Source: an uncultured Prevotella sp. (GTDB lineage Bacteria; Bacteroidota; Bacteroidia; Bacteroidales; Bacteroidaceae). Taken from it: a DNA stretch of 35,850 nucleotides. This document shows, piece after piece, positions 1 through 8,417 of this stretch (positions within the stretch are counted from its first letter, which is position 1; each line of letters opens with the position of its first letter). The notes beneath the pieces were generated by a model that saw only the letters and a list, made by a program, of their open reading frames with translations, ran no database searches and was not told the DNA's origin. The position numbers and the translations under genes were made by a program. Location: assembly GCA_934256705.1 (NCBI GenBank), contig CAKQPF010000037.1, forward strand, positions 1-35,850. Reading direction: 5' to 3'.

Positions 1-76
1 TATTGAGGCATTTGGTAATAACATCGACTAAAGAACGCAATATGGAAATTGCGGAAGTTATTTTTTAAACAATACT
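1..76 (+). mobile_element. End of an insertion sequence (transposase C-terminus plus terminal sequence), left copy
   Basis: Bases 2-76 are the reverse complement of 35776-35850 with one mismatch (position 14 against 35838). Bases 2-31 read as a C-terminal peptide IEAFGNNID followed by TAA; the right-hand copy reads IEAFRNNID. The 45 bases after the stop look like the non-coding end of an IS, ending near AAACAATAC. Sequence identity stops abruptly at 76/77, where unrelated genes begin at the two window ends. The transposase family is not identifiable from so short a piece. The IS reads toward the neighbouring lipoprotein gene and has removed its start. Confidence 0.75.
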
Positions 77-77
77 A

Positions 78-1115
78 CTTTTAATATCGATTCTTTTTGT
101 CGGATGCAAATCCGACAAAAAGGATTACATCAGATGTGATGAGGTCAGGACAATCCTTTCATTTCCGGAAGAGATAGAACTGAAGAATCCAAGCGTGGTG
201 CCTGTAGATCTTACAGGATGCGTGGATATAATCCAGGCAGACTCATTGATGATATGCAAGAAGGAAGATGGAGAATACTTCTGGGAGATATATTCCCTGA
301 ATACGATGAAGAGCCTTGGGGAATACATAAGGAAAGGACATGGCAGGAATGAGTTTGAGTGGGCACCGTCATCGGAGAATGCATACTACAAGGATGACAC
401 CCTGTATTGCGATATCCTCAAGTCTTCATCCGGCAAGTTGTATGCATGTAATCTGACTGCGACAGTGCAGAACAGGAAACTGTCATTGTCGGAGAAGTTT
501 GGCTGCTCAGCATACGGTGACATGTGCAATGTCGTGGAGCTGGGTGATTCATCTTATTTCTGCGTGAAGTATCATGACATGGGAAGTTTCCTGCGTTCAG
601 TAATCTCCGCCAATGGCGGTGAGCGTGTCCTTGAGCGTGGAAACCTGAATAAGATGAAAGCCGACGAGCTGAATGTCCTGTCTGCATTCAGAATTGTCAG
701 TGCTGCGCATAAGAAGGTAGCGGAGGGAATGCTCCGTTTTCCTCAGATAAATCTGTATTCTCTCGACAGTGACAAGAATATGACCTTGTCATTGGAGTCA
801 GAACTGTATAGTATATCTTCCGTAGAGAATCAGTCGAAGTCAAGCCGGAAAAAGTACTTCGGTGTGATGCAGTCCACCGAGGATTGGTTTGGTGCATTGT
901 ATTATGGCATTCCATTCAAGGATATATATGAAGGTTCAGACCAAGGCTCCAGCATACTCTTCTTCGGTTGGGATGGAACCCCAGTCCTTAAAGCCCATCT
1001 GCCATATATAGCCACATCATTTTTCGTTTACGACAAGAAATTGTATGTATTTACGAATTGTGGAGAAAAGGAGAGTCTAATGATTTATGACTGTCCATCT
1101 GTATTGAGCAAATGA
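78..1115 (+). pseudogene. 5'-truncated beta-propeller lipoprotein (propeller A), start removed by the IS
   Basis: In frame from base 78 the sequence reads LLISILFVGC followed by KSDKKDY, which is the hydrophobic part and lipobox (FVGC) of a lipoprotein signal peptide. Going upstream, the frame enters the IS end and meets TAA at 66-68 with no start codon between. The GTG at 195 is therefore only an internal codon; starting there would give a protein without export signal. The remaining ~340 residues have alternating strands and a G-H-G-R-N-E-F motif matched in the three other propeller genes here, so I assign it to the TolB-like/DUF5128 6-bladed propeller lipoproteins of Bacteroidetes. Its 3' end overlaps the next gene by 4 bases (ATGA), implying translational coupling. 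It could still be intact in a strain lacking the IS. Confidence 0.75.
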
Positions 1116-1642
1116 AGATAAGAATACTCTTGTTTCTCACAATCATTATGGCATGTGAGAAGTCTCCCTTGGAAAGGGATGTTGAAATCTTTACAGATTC
1201 AAATGTCAAACTAATGTTGGATTCAATGGTGAATGTACATTCTGAAGAATCTTTTAGTGAACGTAAGCCTTATCTATATATATCATATGTAGATTCAAAT
1301 TCATGTTCAGGTTGTGAACTATCTCATTTTTTGGATTGGGATAAAGTGCGTCATAATACTGATACTTTAAAATACGACCATATTTTCATTGTGCGACCTA
1401 AAAGAAATGAAATAGGTCAGGTTATTGAAAAAGTAGGAACTGGTATTCTGTCAGATTTGAATGTTTTTGTTGACACTACTGATATTTTTGAAAGGTCTAA
1501 CCCTCAACTTCCTAAGAACAAGTTGTTGCATACGTTCATGTTGGATTCCTTGCATAATGTGGTTCTGGTTGGCAGTCCTGTCGCAAATAAGAAAATAGAA
1601 GAGCTGCTTCGTGATGTACTAAGTAACAGAAAAATACATTAG
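1112..1642 (+). CDS. Thioredoxin-fold lipoprotein with CxxC (Trx-like A)
   Basis: The product is 176 residues with a short lipoprotein signal ending IIMAC (Cys15). A strand-turn region around residues 54-69 ends in S-C-S-G-C (Cys65 and Cys68), placed like the CxxC of thioredoxin-fold proteins. The C-terminal part has a conserved stretch (VFVDTTDIFERSNPQLP, then HTFMLDSLHNVVLVGSP) that aligns by eye with the genes at 6985 and 11825. A periplasmic or membrane-anchored thiol-disulfide role is likely; substrate is unknown. It starts inside the end of the propeller gene. Its codons are visibly more AT-rich than those of the propeller gene, as is also true of the paralogue at 6985. No fully recognised family name can be given. 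Confidence 0.7.
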   Translation: MKIRILLFLTIIMACEKSPLERDVEIFTDSNVKLMLDSMVNVHSEESFSERKPYLYISYVDSNSCSGCELSHFLDWDKVRHNTDTLKYDHIFIVRPKRNEIGQVIEKVGTGILSDLNVFVDTTDIFERSNPQLPKNKLLHTFMLDSLHNVVLVGSPVANKKIEELLRDVLSNRKIH

Positions 1643-1800
1643 ATATGAAAGAAAGTGGTCAACATTATTTTATATATATTAACTCTGCTCCATAGTGTTA
1701 CAGCCATGCCCTGTAGGATAAGAACATCATAGATAGAGAACGACCTCTTTGCTTATCAGAAAATACTCTTGACCAGCTTGCTTTTAATCATTATAGAATC

Positions 1801-4590
1801 ATGAAACAATTATTATTGTATATAATCACAACAATATTTATCTTCTCTTGCAGTTCAAGACTCGAAACGGCATTAGACTCGGCGAACGCAAATAGGGCAG
1901 AGTTGGAGAAAGTCTTGGAGCATTTCAAGAACGATAAGAATCCGCTGAAATATGAGGCTGCCGTATTTCTGATAGAGAACATGCAACACCAATATACTTA
2001 TCATGGTGAAGCGGTCGATAAGCTGGACAAGTTGTATTTAAGCACTTCTACGGTGTCACTGAACAAGAGAACAGAATTCTTCAATAACCATGCTACGGAA
2101 CTATTGTCCAAGGGAAGCCTGCATCCCTCGTTTGATATAAATGGCATAAAAGCGGACTATCTGATAAAAGCCATTGACGATGCCTGTGAAGTATGGTGCC
2201 GGACTCCGTGGCATGAGGAATACGACAAATCCGTTTTCTTTGAATATGTATTGCCGTACCGTCTTGACCATGAGCCCCTCAGCGACTGGCGCAATGCAGT
2301 CAGCAATGAATTTCCCCTTCTAACTGACAACGTTGTCCTGTCACGCAGAGGAATGCTCCTTGAAGCGGAGACTGCAGAGGCGGTGGGGTGTATTGAGGGA
2401 AGTGTGGACGGAGCTTCCAATGGACGGACGATGATGCTTACCGGCAGCAGTAGTTCATTGTCATTTCCTGTCTGCACAGAGAGGAATGTCAAGAAACGGT
2501 TCATCATAAAATATTCCACTCCGGACAGAATGGTTCATGCTCTTGTGCGGATAAATGGCAAGGTGATAGACACGCTTCATCTTGCCCCAAGCCGCAATAT
2601 TGTATCTTTCGCAGAGAAATGGCATCATAAAGCTTATTCATTCAATAAAGGTGAGAATTCATTGACGATATGCTCTCCATCCGATTCCCTCAGCATAGAC
2701 TATGTCCAGCTCGGTGCTATAGAAGATATAAAGCCATCAGATCTTCCAGATTTCTCTTCGCATTATTACAGCATTTCAAACAAGAAGTCAGGAAAATACA
2801 TTACCCTTGACACATCTATGGTGAACAAGACTGACGGTTTGGAACTCTTGCCATATCAAAAGGGTAATGGTAATCAACATCTTCGACTTGACAGTGAAGG
2901 ATATCCGCTGTGGAAGATTGCCGGTCATGACTGCAAAGGCAAGGATATATGTCTTGAAATGACTTTTGGTACTCCACGTGTACTTGCACCGGATTCCATC
3001 GTTACCGTTGCACTCTATGAGAACCGTCCGTTCATGCAGTGGGCATTCCTGTCTGCAGGAGGAAAAGGCTACCGCATCATGAACAAACATACTGGAATGT
3101 TCCTTGATATACGCAGAGACGGTAACAGGGAAGTTCTTGTCCAAAAGCCGTATTCTTTATCTGATAGCCAGATATGGGTTGTCAAGCGATGGGAAAGGAA
3201 TATGAATGCAAAGACTTTCTTTACCTTGAATTCGCCAATTTCAGAGGCGATGCGCGTATTGGATATCACGCATGCCTTTGAATATTTCATCCATAACGGA
3301 CCTTATCTTTCCAAGGGAAGTTCCTTAGTCAAGGCAAAAAGCGGTAAATGCGCAGATGAGACAGCATATTCTATTCTGTTGAGCAGGTATCTTGGTATTC
3401 CTGCTGCGTATGATTTTACCCCACATTGGGGAAACCGCAGCGGAACTCATTCCTGGAGTGTGCTGATTGACAAGGATGGAAACACAGTTCCGTTCTATAT
3501 GGGCAACATGCCAGGTGATACAGCTCACTATTTCTATTCATATCTTAAACCGAAGGTGTTCCGCTATAAGTATAGTCTCAATGATGAAATAATCAGTGAC
3601 CTCAATTCCGAGAAATCTGTCCCGCCTCTTTTCGTATATCCAAGATATACAGATGTTACAGACCAATACTATAACACCGTTGATGTGAAACGTGAAGTCC
3701 CTGATGAGCATCGTGACAAGAATATAGCATATATATGCGTCTTTGACAACAGGAACTGGGTACCGGTCTTTTATGGAAAGATTGCTCATGGCAGTGTCAC
3801 ATACAAGTCCATGGGACGTGGCATAGTGTATATGTCAGCAGTTTATGAAGATGACAAGATAATCCCATTCGGTAATCCTTTTGTCGTAAAAACAGATGGC
3901 AAGATAGAAGAGATACAATGTGATAAAAAGAAAAAGATAACAATGACGTTGAATCGAAAGTACCCGTTTATGGGCGCACAGGATTTTTTTAATAGTCGAA
4001 TGGATGGAGGTCAGTTCCAAGGGGCTGACAAGCCGGATTTCTCTGATGCCGTGATTCTTCATACTCATAAAGGAATAACCAATGGCAACTGGTACAGTAT
4101 CCCTGTCAAATCGTCAACCACATTCCGGTACCTTCGATATATGGGCGGACGCGGATCCTTCTGCAATATCAACGAATTGGAGTTTTTTGACAATAACGGA
4201 GAAAAGATAAATGGTGAAATCATCGGTACCGAAGGGGAATCCTGGTGTCCCAAGGAAAGAGTCTTTGACGGGGATATACTTACGGGATTCGGAGGCCTGG
4301 GCCCGGATGGCAATTGGGTAGGCCTGAAATTGCGAAAGCCGACACCAATATCCCGAATCAGATACATTGGACGCAATGACGGCAACTGCGTAGAGCGTGG
4401 TGACAGATACGAACTGTATTCATGGAATGTGGAAGGCTATTGGGAGTTGATTGGCTCACAGACAGCAACTGATAACAATCTCCATTTCCATAATGTACAT
4501 CCCGGAGGACTGTATATACTCAAAGATGTCACGAAGGGTGTGGAGGAGCGAATCTTCACATATGAAAAAAACAAACAGATATGGTGGTAG
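1801..4590 (+). CDS. Multidomain lipoprotein: CBM6/35-like, ricin-like, transglutaminase-like and discoidin-like modules
   Basis: This 929-residue protein starts with a lipoprotein signal (IFIFSCSS, Cys17). Residues ~180-310 resemble a CBM6/CBM35 sugar-binding module (EAETAE near the start, SIDYVQLG at the end). Residues ~320-465 look like a ricin-type beta-trefoil (repeated QW-type ends such as NQHLRL, FMQWAF, SQIWVV). Residues ~500-570 form a transglutaminase-like core: GKCADETA (Cys517), THSW (His550) and LIDKDG (Asp557), the expected Cys-His-Asp order. Residues ~765-905 resemble an F5/8 type C (discoidin) domain. The likely setting is the outer membrane, acting on glycan-bound or peptide substrates. 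Whether the Cys domain is a protease, cross-linker or amidase cannot be told. It lies between Trx-like A and the NVEAL gene. Confidence 0.75.
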   Translation: MKQLLLYIITTIFIFSCSSRLETALDSANANRAELEKVLEHFKNDKNPLKYEAAVFLIENMQHQYTYHGEAVDKLDKLYLSTSTVSLNKRTEFFNNHATELLSKGSLHPSFDINGIKADYLIKAIDDACEVWCRTPWHEEYDKSVFFEYVLPYRLDHEPLSDWRNAVSNEFPLLTDNVVLSRRGMLLEAETAEAVGCIEGSVDGASNGRTMMLTGSSSSLSFPVCTERNVKKRFIIKYSTPDRMVHALVRINGKVIDTLHLAPSRNIVSFAEKWHHKAYSFNKGENSLTICSPSDSLSIDYVQLGAIEDIKPSDLPDFSSHYYSISNKKSGKYITLDTSMVNKTDGLELLPYQKGNGNQHLRLDSEGYPLWKIAGHDCKGKDICLEMTFGTPRVLAPDSIVTVALYENRPFMQWAFLSAGGKGYRIMNKHTGMFLDIRRDGNREVLVQKPYSLSDSQIWVVKRWERNMNAKTFFTLNSPISEAMRVLDITHAFEYFIHNGPYLSKGSSLVKAKSGKCADETAYSILLSRYLGIPAAYDFTPHWGNRSGTHSWSVLIDKDGNTVPFYMGNMPGDTAHYFYSYLKPKVFRYKYSLNDEIISDLNSEKSVPPLFVYPRYTDVTDQYYNTVDVKREVPDEHRDKNIAYICVFDNRNWVPVFYGKIAHGSVTYKSMGRGIVYMSAVYEDDKIIPFGNPFVVKTDGKIEEIQCDKKKKITMTLNRKYPFMGAQDFFNSRMDGGQFQGADKPDFSDAVILHTHKGITNGNWYSIPVKSSTTFRYLRYMGGRGSFCNINELEFFDNNGEKINGEIIGTEGESWCPKERVFDGDILTGFGGLGPDGNWVGLKLRKPTPISRIRYIGRNDGNCVERGDRYELYSWNVEGYWELIGSQTATDNNLHFHNVHPGGLYILKDVTKGVEERIFTYEKNKQIWW

Positions 4591-4720
4591 ATGCCAGTCA
4601 ATATTAAAAAGTGAATTAAAGTACAATGTAGAAAGAGATTCCAATAAAGAGCTGACCACGCAGCGTGAACAAAGGAGAGATTCCGAAAACTCAGAGTAGG
4701 AGAAACTAACACAACAAAAA

Positions 4721-5065
4721 ATGAAAACAAAAATGAAAGTGACATTGGCATTCGTGCCTCTTGTCGTTGCTGCAAGTCTGATGTATTCAGGCTATCAGAA
4801 GAGTGTAAATGTAAATGATTTCAAACTATTGAATGCTGAGTCTCTTGCGGAGGCGGAACACATTGGTGGTGGGTATTATTCAAACTTTACGATGCAAGTC
4901 GTGTGGTACAAGAGTGGTGTCCAGATCTCCATTACAGAGCCCTTCATTTCTTGGGGATGGTCTTCAATAAATTGTTGCGTTGCATCTTGTGATGCTAATG
5001 CATGCGATTTTAATGCAGAAAATTCCTTGTGTGCTACTAATCTGTCACGACCACCAAGAAATTGA
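4721..5065 (+). CDS. NVEAL-type small exported Cys-rich peptide (NVEAL A)
   Basis: The gene encodes 114 residues. The N-terminus is a signal-like segment (LAFVPLVVAASLMYSGYQ) followed by the region LLNAESLAEAEH, which matches the family-defining N-x-E-x-L-A pattern of NVEAL peptides of Bacteroidetes. The rest carries a cluster of five cysteines (INCC, ASC, NAC, SLC) over the last ~35 residues, suggesting a disulfide-stabilised peptide outside the cytoplasm. A good ribosome-binding region (GGAGAA) precedes the ATG, and a strong hairpin follows the gene, so it may be a separately transcribed short mRNA. NVEAL peptides have no established function that I know of. Confidence 0.8.
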   Translation: MKTKMKVTLAFVPLVVAASLMYSGYQKSVNVNDFKLLNAESLAEAEHIGGGYYSNFTMQVVWYKSGVQISITEPFISWGWSSINCCVASCDANACDFNAENSLCATNLSRPPRN

Positions 5066-5096
5066 TATTGTGGTTGCTGATAGAATGTTTTTATAG

Positions 5097-5136
5097 TTGT
5101 TGTACTATTTCGTATTATAATGAAATAGTACAACAA
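5097..5136 (+). terminator. 15-bp perfect hairpin after NVEAL A
   Basis: TTGTTGTACTATTTC (5097-5111) pairs perfectly with 5122-5136 around a 10-base AT-rich loop. It lies 31 bases beyond the stop codon of the NVEAL gene and just before the MITE, so it probably ends that transcript. There is no clear T-run after it. Confidence 0.6.
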
Positions 5137-5150
5137 TGTAAAAATATATA

Positions 5151-5370
5151 GGGTGTCCAGTTCTATGTTCTCATTTTTGACAACGTTTTAATAACTTAAA
5201 ACATTAAAAAACAGCTAATTAAGTATGATATATGTGACAAATTTAGCTATCAAAAGGTCTGATGTAAATTTGCACAAGATTATAGTTTACTTAGCAAATG
5301 ATTATCAATGATTTAGATGATTATTACATTGTTTTTGATACTAAAAACAGGAACACAGAACTGGACACCC
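5151..5370. mobile_element. 220-base MITE-like element with 20-bp terminal inverted repeats
   Basis: GGGTGTCCAGTTCTATGTTC (5151-5170) is repeated inverted at 5351-5370 with one mismatch. The element is non-coding and AT-rich inside. It is flanked by near-identical A/T tracts: TAAAAATATATA before it (5139-5150) and TAAAAAATATATA directly after it (5371-5383), which fits a target-site duplication of about 12 bases with one indel. It was probably moved by a transposase supplied elsewhere. It sits between the terminator of NVEAL A and propeller gene B. Confidence 0.75.
5242..5272 (+). promoter_or_regulatory. Candidate Bacteroidetes promoter inside the MITE
   Basis: TAAATTTG at 5265-5272 matches the TAnnTTTG -7 element of Bacteroidetes. 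TTTA at 5242-5245 lies 19 bases upstream, one base off the TTTG -33 element. It points at the propeller B gene, with transcription expected from about 5279 and translation from 5397. Confidence 0.5.
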
Positions 5371-5396
5371 TAAAAAATATATATCAAGAATTGAGT

Positions 5397-6521
5397 ATGA
5401 TAAAAACAATAAGAACAACAAGAACGGTTGTGATATTATCTCTGTCCTGCATTTCGACTCTCTGGATGGGCGGCTGCAGGAATGCCGGCATGGACATGGC
5501 ATTCAACAATATCCAGGTGGAATTCGGCAAGAGTATCAATGTGCCTTTCTCCATGTCCCAATTCGTAGATACCGTGCGTTATCAGCAGATAGATTCCGCA
5601 TACACGATAGGACATATAAGTGAGGTGAAGATGGCTGGAGGATGTTTCTATATCTGCGACAAGCATGAAGGCATAATATACAAAGTGAGCCAGCAGGGGA
5701 AGGTGCTGCTCCGCCTTGCCAATAAAGGCCGTGCCAGGAATGAATATTACAATCTGTCGGATGTTGACGTGAACCGCAAGACAGGTGAGATACATGTATG
5801 GGATGCCGTTTCCCACCGTTTTATAGTATATTCCGGCGATGGCACTTTCGTGAAAGATGTACCCTGCAATGATGTCGTAAGGGATTTCGCAGTCATGGAT
5901 GATGGCGATTATCTCATTTACACTCCGGATTTCAACAAGGAGTCACGGCGCGGTCTGTGGCTTGTGGACAGTCACGGTGCATTCATAAGGCAATTGGTGG
6001 AAATAGATGAAGACTTCAGATATGGCGGCTTGTATCCCAATTACCTTGTCTGCCTCGGCAGAAACAGGTATGGATTGATGGGAGGCGAGGACCATGACAA
6101 CATCTATGAGATCAAGGATGGCACTGCCATAGTAAGACATCATCTGGAATTCGGCATTACGATTCCCAAGAAACTGTTAGAGCGCACTCTGGTGAATTTC
6201 CACAACCACAAGGGAGAGGTCTATACCAAGAGCAATTATCTGGAGAACAGCAGGTGGCTTCTGTTCCAGTCTTCCGACATGCAGCAGGCGTGCATGTCGC
6301 TGTATGACAAGAAGGAAAACAGATACCATCAGATTTCCAAGCCTGAAGATATCGTTCATGATGTCGGTCTTTACGGAGAGGCGGTCTATATGGATGACAG
6401 CATCTATGTCTGCGTGATAGAGCCGAATGACTATCCTGACAAGAGAGAGTTCAGCAAGATTCCGGTAAGCCTCGGAAGCAATACCAATCCAATCCTCGTA
6501 ATCGGCAGTACGAAGCAGTAA
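5397..6521 (+). CDS. 6-bladed beta-propeller lipoprotein (propeller B, DUF5128-like)
   Basis: I start at the ATG at 5397, because the signal peptide (MIKTIRTTRTVVILSLSC... WMGGC lipobox) begins there; the earlier in-frame ATG at 5298 lies inside the MITE and would add 33 unlikely residues. The mature ~345 residues show repeated four-strand blocks typical of propellers (for example GGCFYICDKHEGIIYKVS and GEIHVWDAVSHRFIVYS) and the motif GRARNEY shared with the other propellers here. Such proteins are outer-membrane or periplasmic lipoproteins of unknown function, common in Bacteroidales. The gene begins an apparent operon with the small lipoprotein, Trx-like B and the signal peptidase. Confidence 0.8.
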   Translation: MIKTIRTTRTVVILSLSCISTLWMGGCRNAGMDMAFNNIQVEFGKSINVPFSMSQFVDTVRYQQIDSAYTIGHISEVKMAGGCFYICDKHEGIIYKVSQQGKVLLRLANKGRARNEYYNLSDVDVNRKTGEIHVWDAVSHRFIVYSGDGTFVKDVPCNDVVRDFAVMDDGDYLIYTPDFNKESRRGLWLVDSHGAFIRQLVEIDEDFRYGGLYPNYLVCLGRNRYGLMGGEDHDNIYEIKDGTAIVRHHLEFGITIPKKLLERTLVNFHNHKGEVYTKSNYLENSRWLLFQSSDMQQACMSLYDKKENRYHQISKPEDIVHDVGLYGEAVYMDDSIYVCVIEPNDYPDKREFSKIPVSLGSNTNPILVIGSTKQ

Positions 6522-6526
6522 TCCCG

Positions 6527-6561
6527 GTGGTCGCGATGATATACTAAAATCATAGCGCCAC
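6527..6561 (+). terminator. Imperfect hairpin after propeller B
   Basis: GTGGTCGCGATGAT pairs with ATCATAGCGCCAC across an 8-base loop, with one bulge and one mismatch. It could be an attenuator or processing site between propeller B and the small lipoprotein gene 37 bases further on. Confidence 0.35.
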
Positions 6562-6597
6562 GCAACCATAAACCAATCAGACAAATAAAAGAAAACT

Positions 6598-6969
6598 ATG
6601 AGAAAAATCATTTCATCAGCATTGTGCATCCTCGGCATGTCGTTTTTCCTTTCCTGCGATGGAAACAAGGAAGGGCTGGAAAAGGGAAAATATGTAGTGG
6701 CCAGCATAAATTTCGCAGAAGGCACCTCTCCGGAGGAAATGGCAAAGTATGTCAGCACCTCCAAGCCGTTTGAGGTGACGGACAGCGCTTTCGTCCTTTC
6801 ACAGGATTCGTCAGTCAGCTATAAGTATGATGACGGCTATCTGTATATAGGAAATGACGAGAAGAAATATGAATGCGAGCCGATGCCGTCAAGCGGCAAT
6901 ATGTCCTATGAGATATTGTTGAATGAAGGAATATTGAAGAAAGTGGTAATCCAGAAGGTCAAGGAATAG
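6598..6969 (+). CDS. Small lipoprotein of unknown function
   Basis: The product has 123 residues with a clear lipoprotein signal (SFFLSC, Cys20). The mature part of about 100 residues is acidic, with alternating strands at the C-terminus (SVSYKYDDGYLYIG, YEILLNEGILKKVVIQKV), resembling small beta-rich lipocalin-like lipoproteins of Bacteroidetes. I do not recognise the family. It lies between propeller B and Trx-like B, 15 bases before the latter, so it is probably co-transcribed. Confidence 0.65.
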   Translation: MRKIISSALCILGMSFFLSCDGNKEGLEKGKYVVASINFAEGTSPEEMAKYVSTSKPFEVTDSAFVLSQDSSVSYKYDDGYLYIGNDEKKYECEPMPSSGNMSYEILLNEGILKKVVIQKVKE

Positions 6970-6984
6970 TAAATGTAATAAGAA

Positions 6985-7569
6985 ATGGGTATATTCAAGA
7001 TTGTTGTTGTCCAAGTATTACTTATAGTTTTGACAGCCATAAGTTTTATGAGTTGTAAAGAAAATGTGTATGAGAAAGATATCAATATTCTTATGTCAAA
7101 ACAGATTCGTATAGATGTTGACAGGATGCTGAAGGTCCAGCCTGCAGCACCTATAAATTATGATACGAAATCAGATAGTCTAAGCAATGACCATGATTAT
7201 TCTTTGGTTGTTTTTACTGATTCATCAAAATGTAACTCTTGCGCTGCAAAGACTTTGTATCAGTGGAATGAACTGATAGATAGTTTGTACATGAGATATG
7301 GAAATAAAGTCAATACGTATTTTATATTTGAACCCAAACAAGATCAACGAAATGCGCTCAAATATGCTTTGGAAGAAGCCCTCACTGTTTTTCCCATTTA
7401 TATTGACACATTGCACGTTTTCAGTGATAGTAATCCAAATATACCTGTTTCTTCTATTATGCATACGTTTCTAATAGATAGAGTCGGTAATGTCCTGATA
7501 GTAGGTTCACCGTTAAGAAGTGACAAGATAAGAAATCTCATGTTTCAAATGTTGGATGGCAAGAAATGA
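6985..7569 (+). CDS. Thioredoxin-fold lipoprotein with CxxC (Trx-like B)
   Basis: This 194-residue lipoprotein (lipobox SFMSC, Cys24) is a full-length paralogue of the 1112-1642 product. It has S-K-C-N-S-C (Cys83, Cys86) after a strand YSLVVFTDS, as in thioredoxin folds, followed by the shared block IYIDTLHVFSDSNPNIP and HTFLIDRVGNVLIVGSPL. A membrane-anchored thiol-disulfide function in the periplasm is likely. Its stop overlaps the start of the signal peptidase gene by 4 bases, so the two are translationally coupled, which suggests that their products act in one pathway. Confidence 0.72.
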   Translation: MGIFKIVVVQVLLIVLTAISFMSCKENVYEKDINILMSKQIRIDVDRMLKVQPAAPINYDTKSDSLSNDHDYSLVVFTDSSKCNSCAAKTLYQWNELIDSLYMRYGNKVNTYFIFEPKQDQRNALKYALEEALTVFPIYIDTLHVFSDSNPNIPVSSIMHTFLIDRVGNVLIVGSPLRSDKIRNLMFQMLDGKK

Positions 7570-8417
7570 TTGAAGTAAGAAATACAAGTCTCAGATATCT
7601 GGCTCTTTCATGTCTGCTTATACCATTCCTATATTTGGTGTGGTTAATTATCAGAATCTTCATAATGGATTATTTTACAATACCGACCGAATCCATGATG
7701 CCGACTCTACAACCAGGAGATAAAGTTATTGTGAATAAACTGACAATGGGAGCAAGGTTATATGCCGATTTGCATTTTGACATTAAGGGACAGGAATTGA
7801 AGGCTGTCAGGACAAAAGGTCTAAGAAGGTTGAAGCATAATGACATTGTAGTCTTCAATCTTGCCAATCATAACGATAAAATAAGTTTTATAATAAATAA
7901 CGTATATTGTAAAAGAATAATAGGATTGCCTGGAGATAGTGTAAGTGCGGTGAATGGTATGTACAGAAATAATAACCACCGAGGGATGCTATGCATTCAA
8001 GAATCACAACATGGTTTGGAGAATACGCCGGACTCTCTTATTCCATGTGGTTTTTGGATACCTCCTTACTATAGTTTGGGTTGGAACATTAAAAATTTCG
8101 GTCCCTATTATGTTCCTCGCAGAGGGGATGTAATGAAACTGTCAGCAAAGGAAGGCGCAGTCTATAAGCCTCTGTTAGAATGGGAAATAGGAACTTCAAT
8201 CTCATGGAATTGGGATAAGAATGAGACGTATTCTAATGGTAAGGTAATCAGATATCATACTTTTAAGCACGACTTCTACTTTATGGCAGGAGACAATGTC
8301 ATAAATTCCAATGATTCCCGCTATTGGGGACTTGTTCCAGAAGAATATATAGTAGGAGTGGTGGACAAGATAATCAGAGATGGCAAGATGATAAATCCAT
8401 ATAGGGTGGTTCTATAA
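7566..8417 (+). CDS. Type I signal peptidase (S26 family), cluster-dedicated copy
   Basis: The 283-residue protein has one N-terminal membrane segment (residues ~10-33), then PTESMMPTLQPGD with the catalytic Ser43, and NNVYCKRIIGLPGDSV with the general-base Lys116. The C-terminal family block is complete: FYFMAGDN, then NSNDSRYWGLVPEEYIVG. All active-site boxes of LepB-type enzymes are present, so it should cut signal peptides at the outer face of the inner membrane. It begins within the end of Trx-like B. A signal peptidase embedded among lipoprotein and peptide genes is more likely an accessory enzyme for local substrates than the housekeeping one. Its last codons and stop lie in the inverted repeat of the 8402-8597 element. 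Confidence 0.88.
   Translation: MIEVRNTSLRYLALSCLLIPFLYLVWLIIRIFIMDYFTIPTESMMPTLQPGDKVIVNKLTMGARLYADLHFDIKGQELKAVRTKGLRRLKHNDIVVFNLANHNDKISFIINNVYCKRIIGLPGDSVSAVNGMYRNNNHRGMLCIQESQHGLENTPDSLIPCGFWIPPYYSLGWNIKNFGPYYVPRRGDVMKLSAKEGAVYKPLLEWEIGTSISWNWDKNETYSNGKVIRYHTFKHDFYFMAGDNVINSNDSRYWGLVPEEYIVGVVDKIIRDGKMINPYRVVL

Noticed and set aside
195..1115. GTG at 195 as the true start of propeller A
   Set aside because: The frame upstream encodes a signal peptide core and lipobox, so the start at 195 would remove the export signal.
1643..1800. Remnant of another gene between Trx-like A and the large lipoprotein
   Set aside because: Short open stretches are interrupted by stops in all frames and no similarity to the neighbouring families could be seen.
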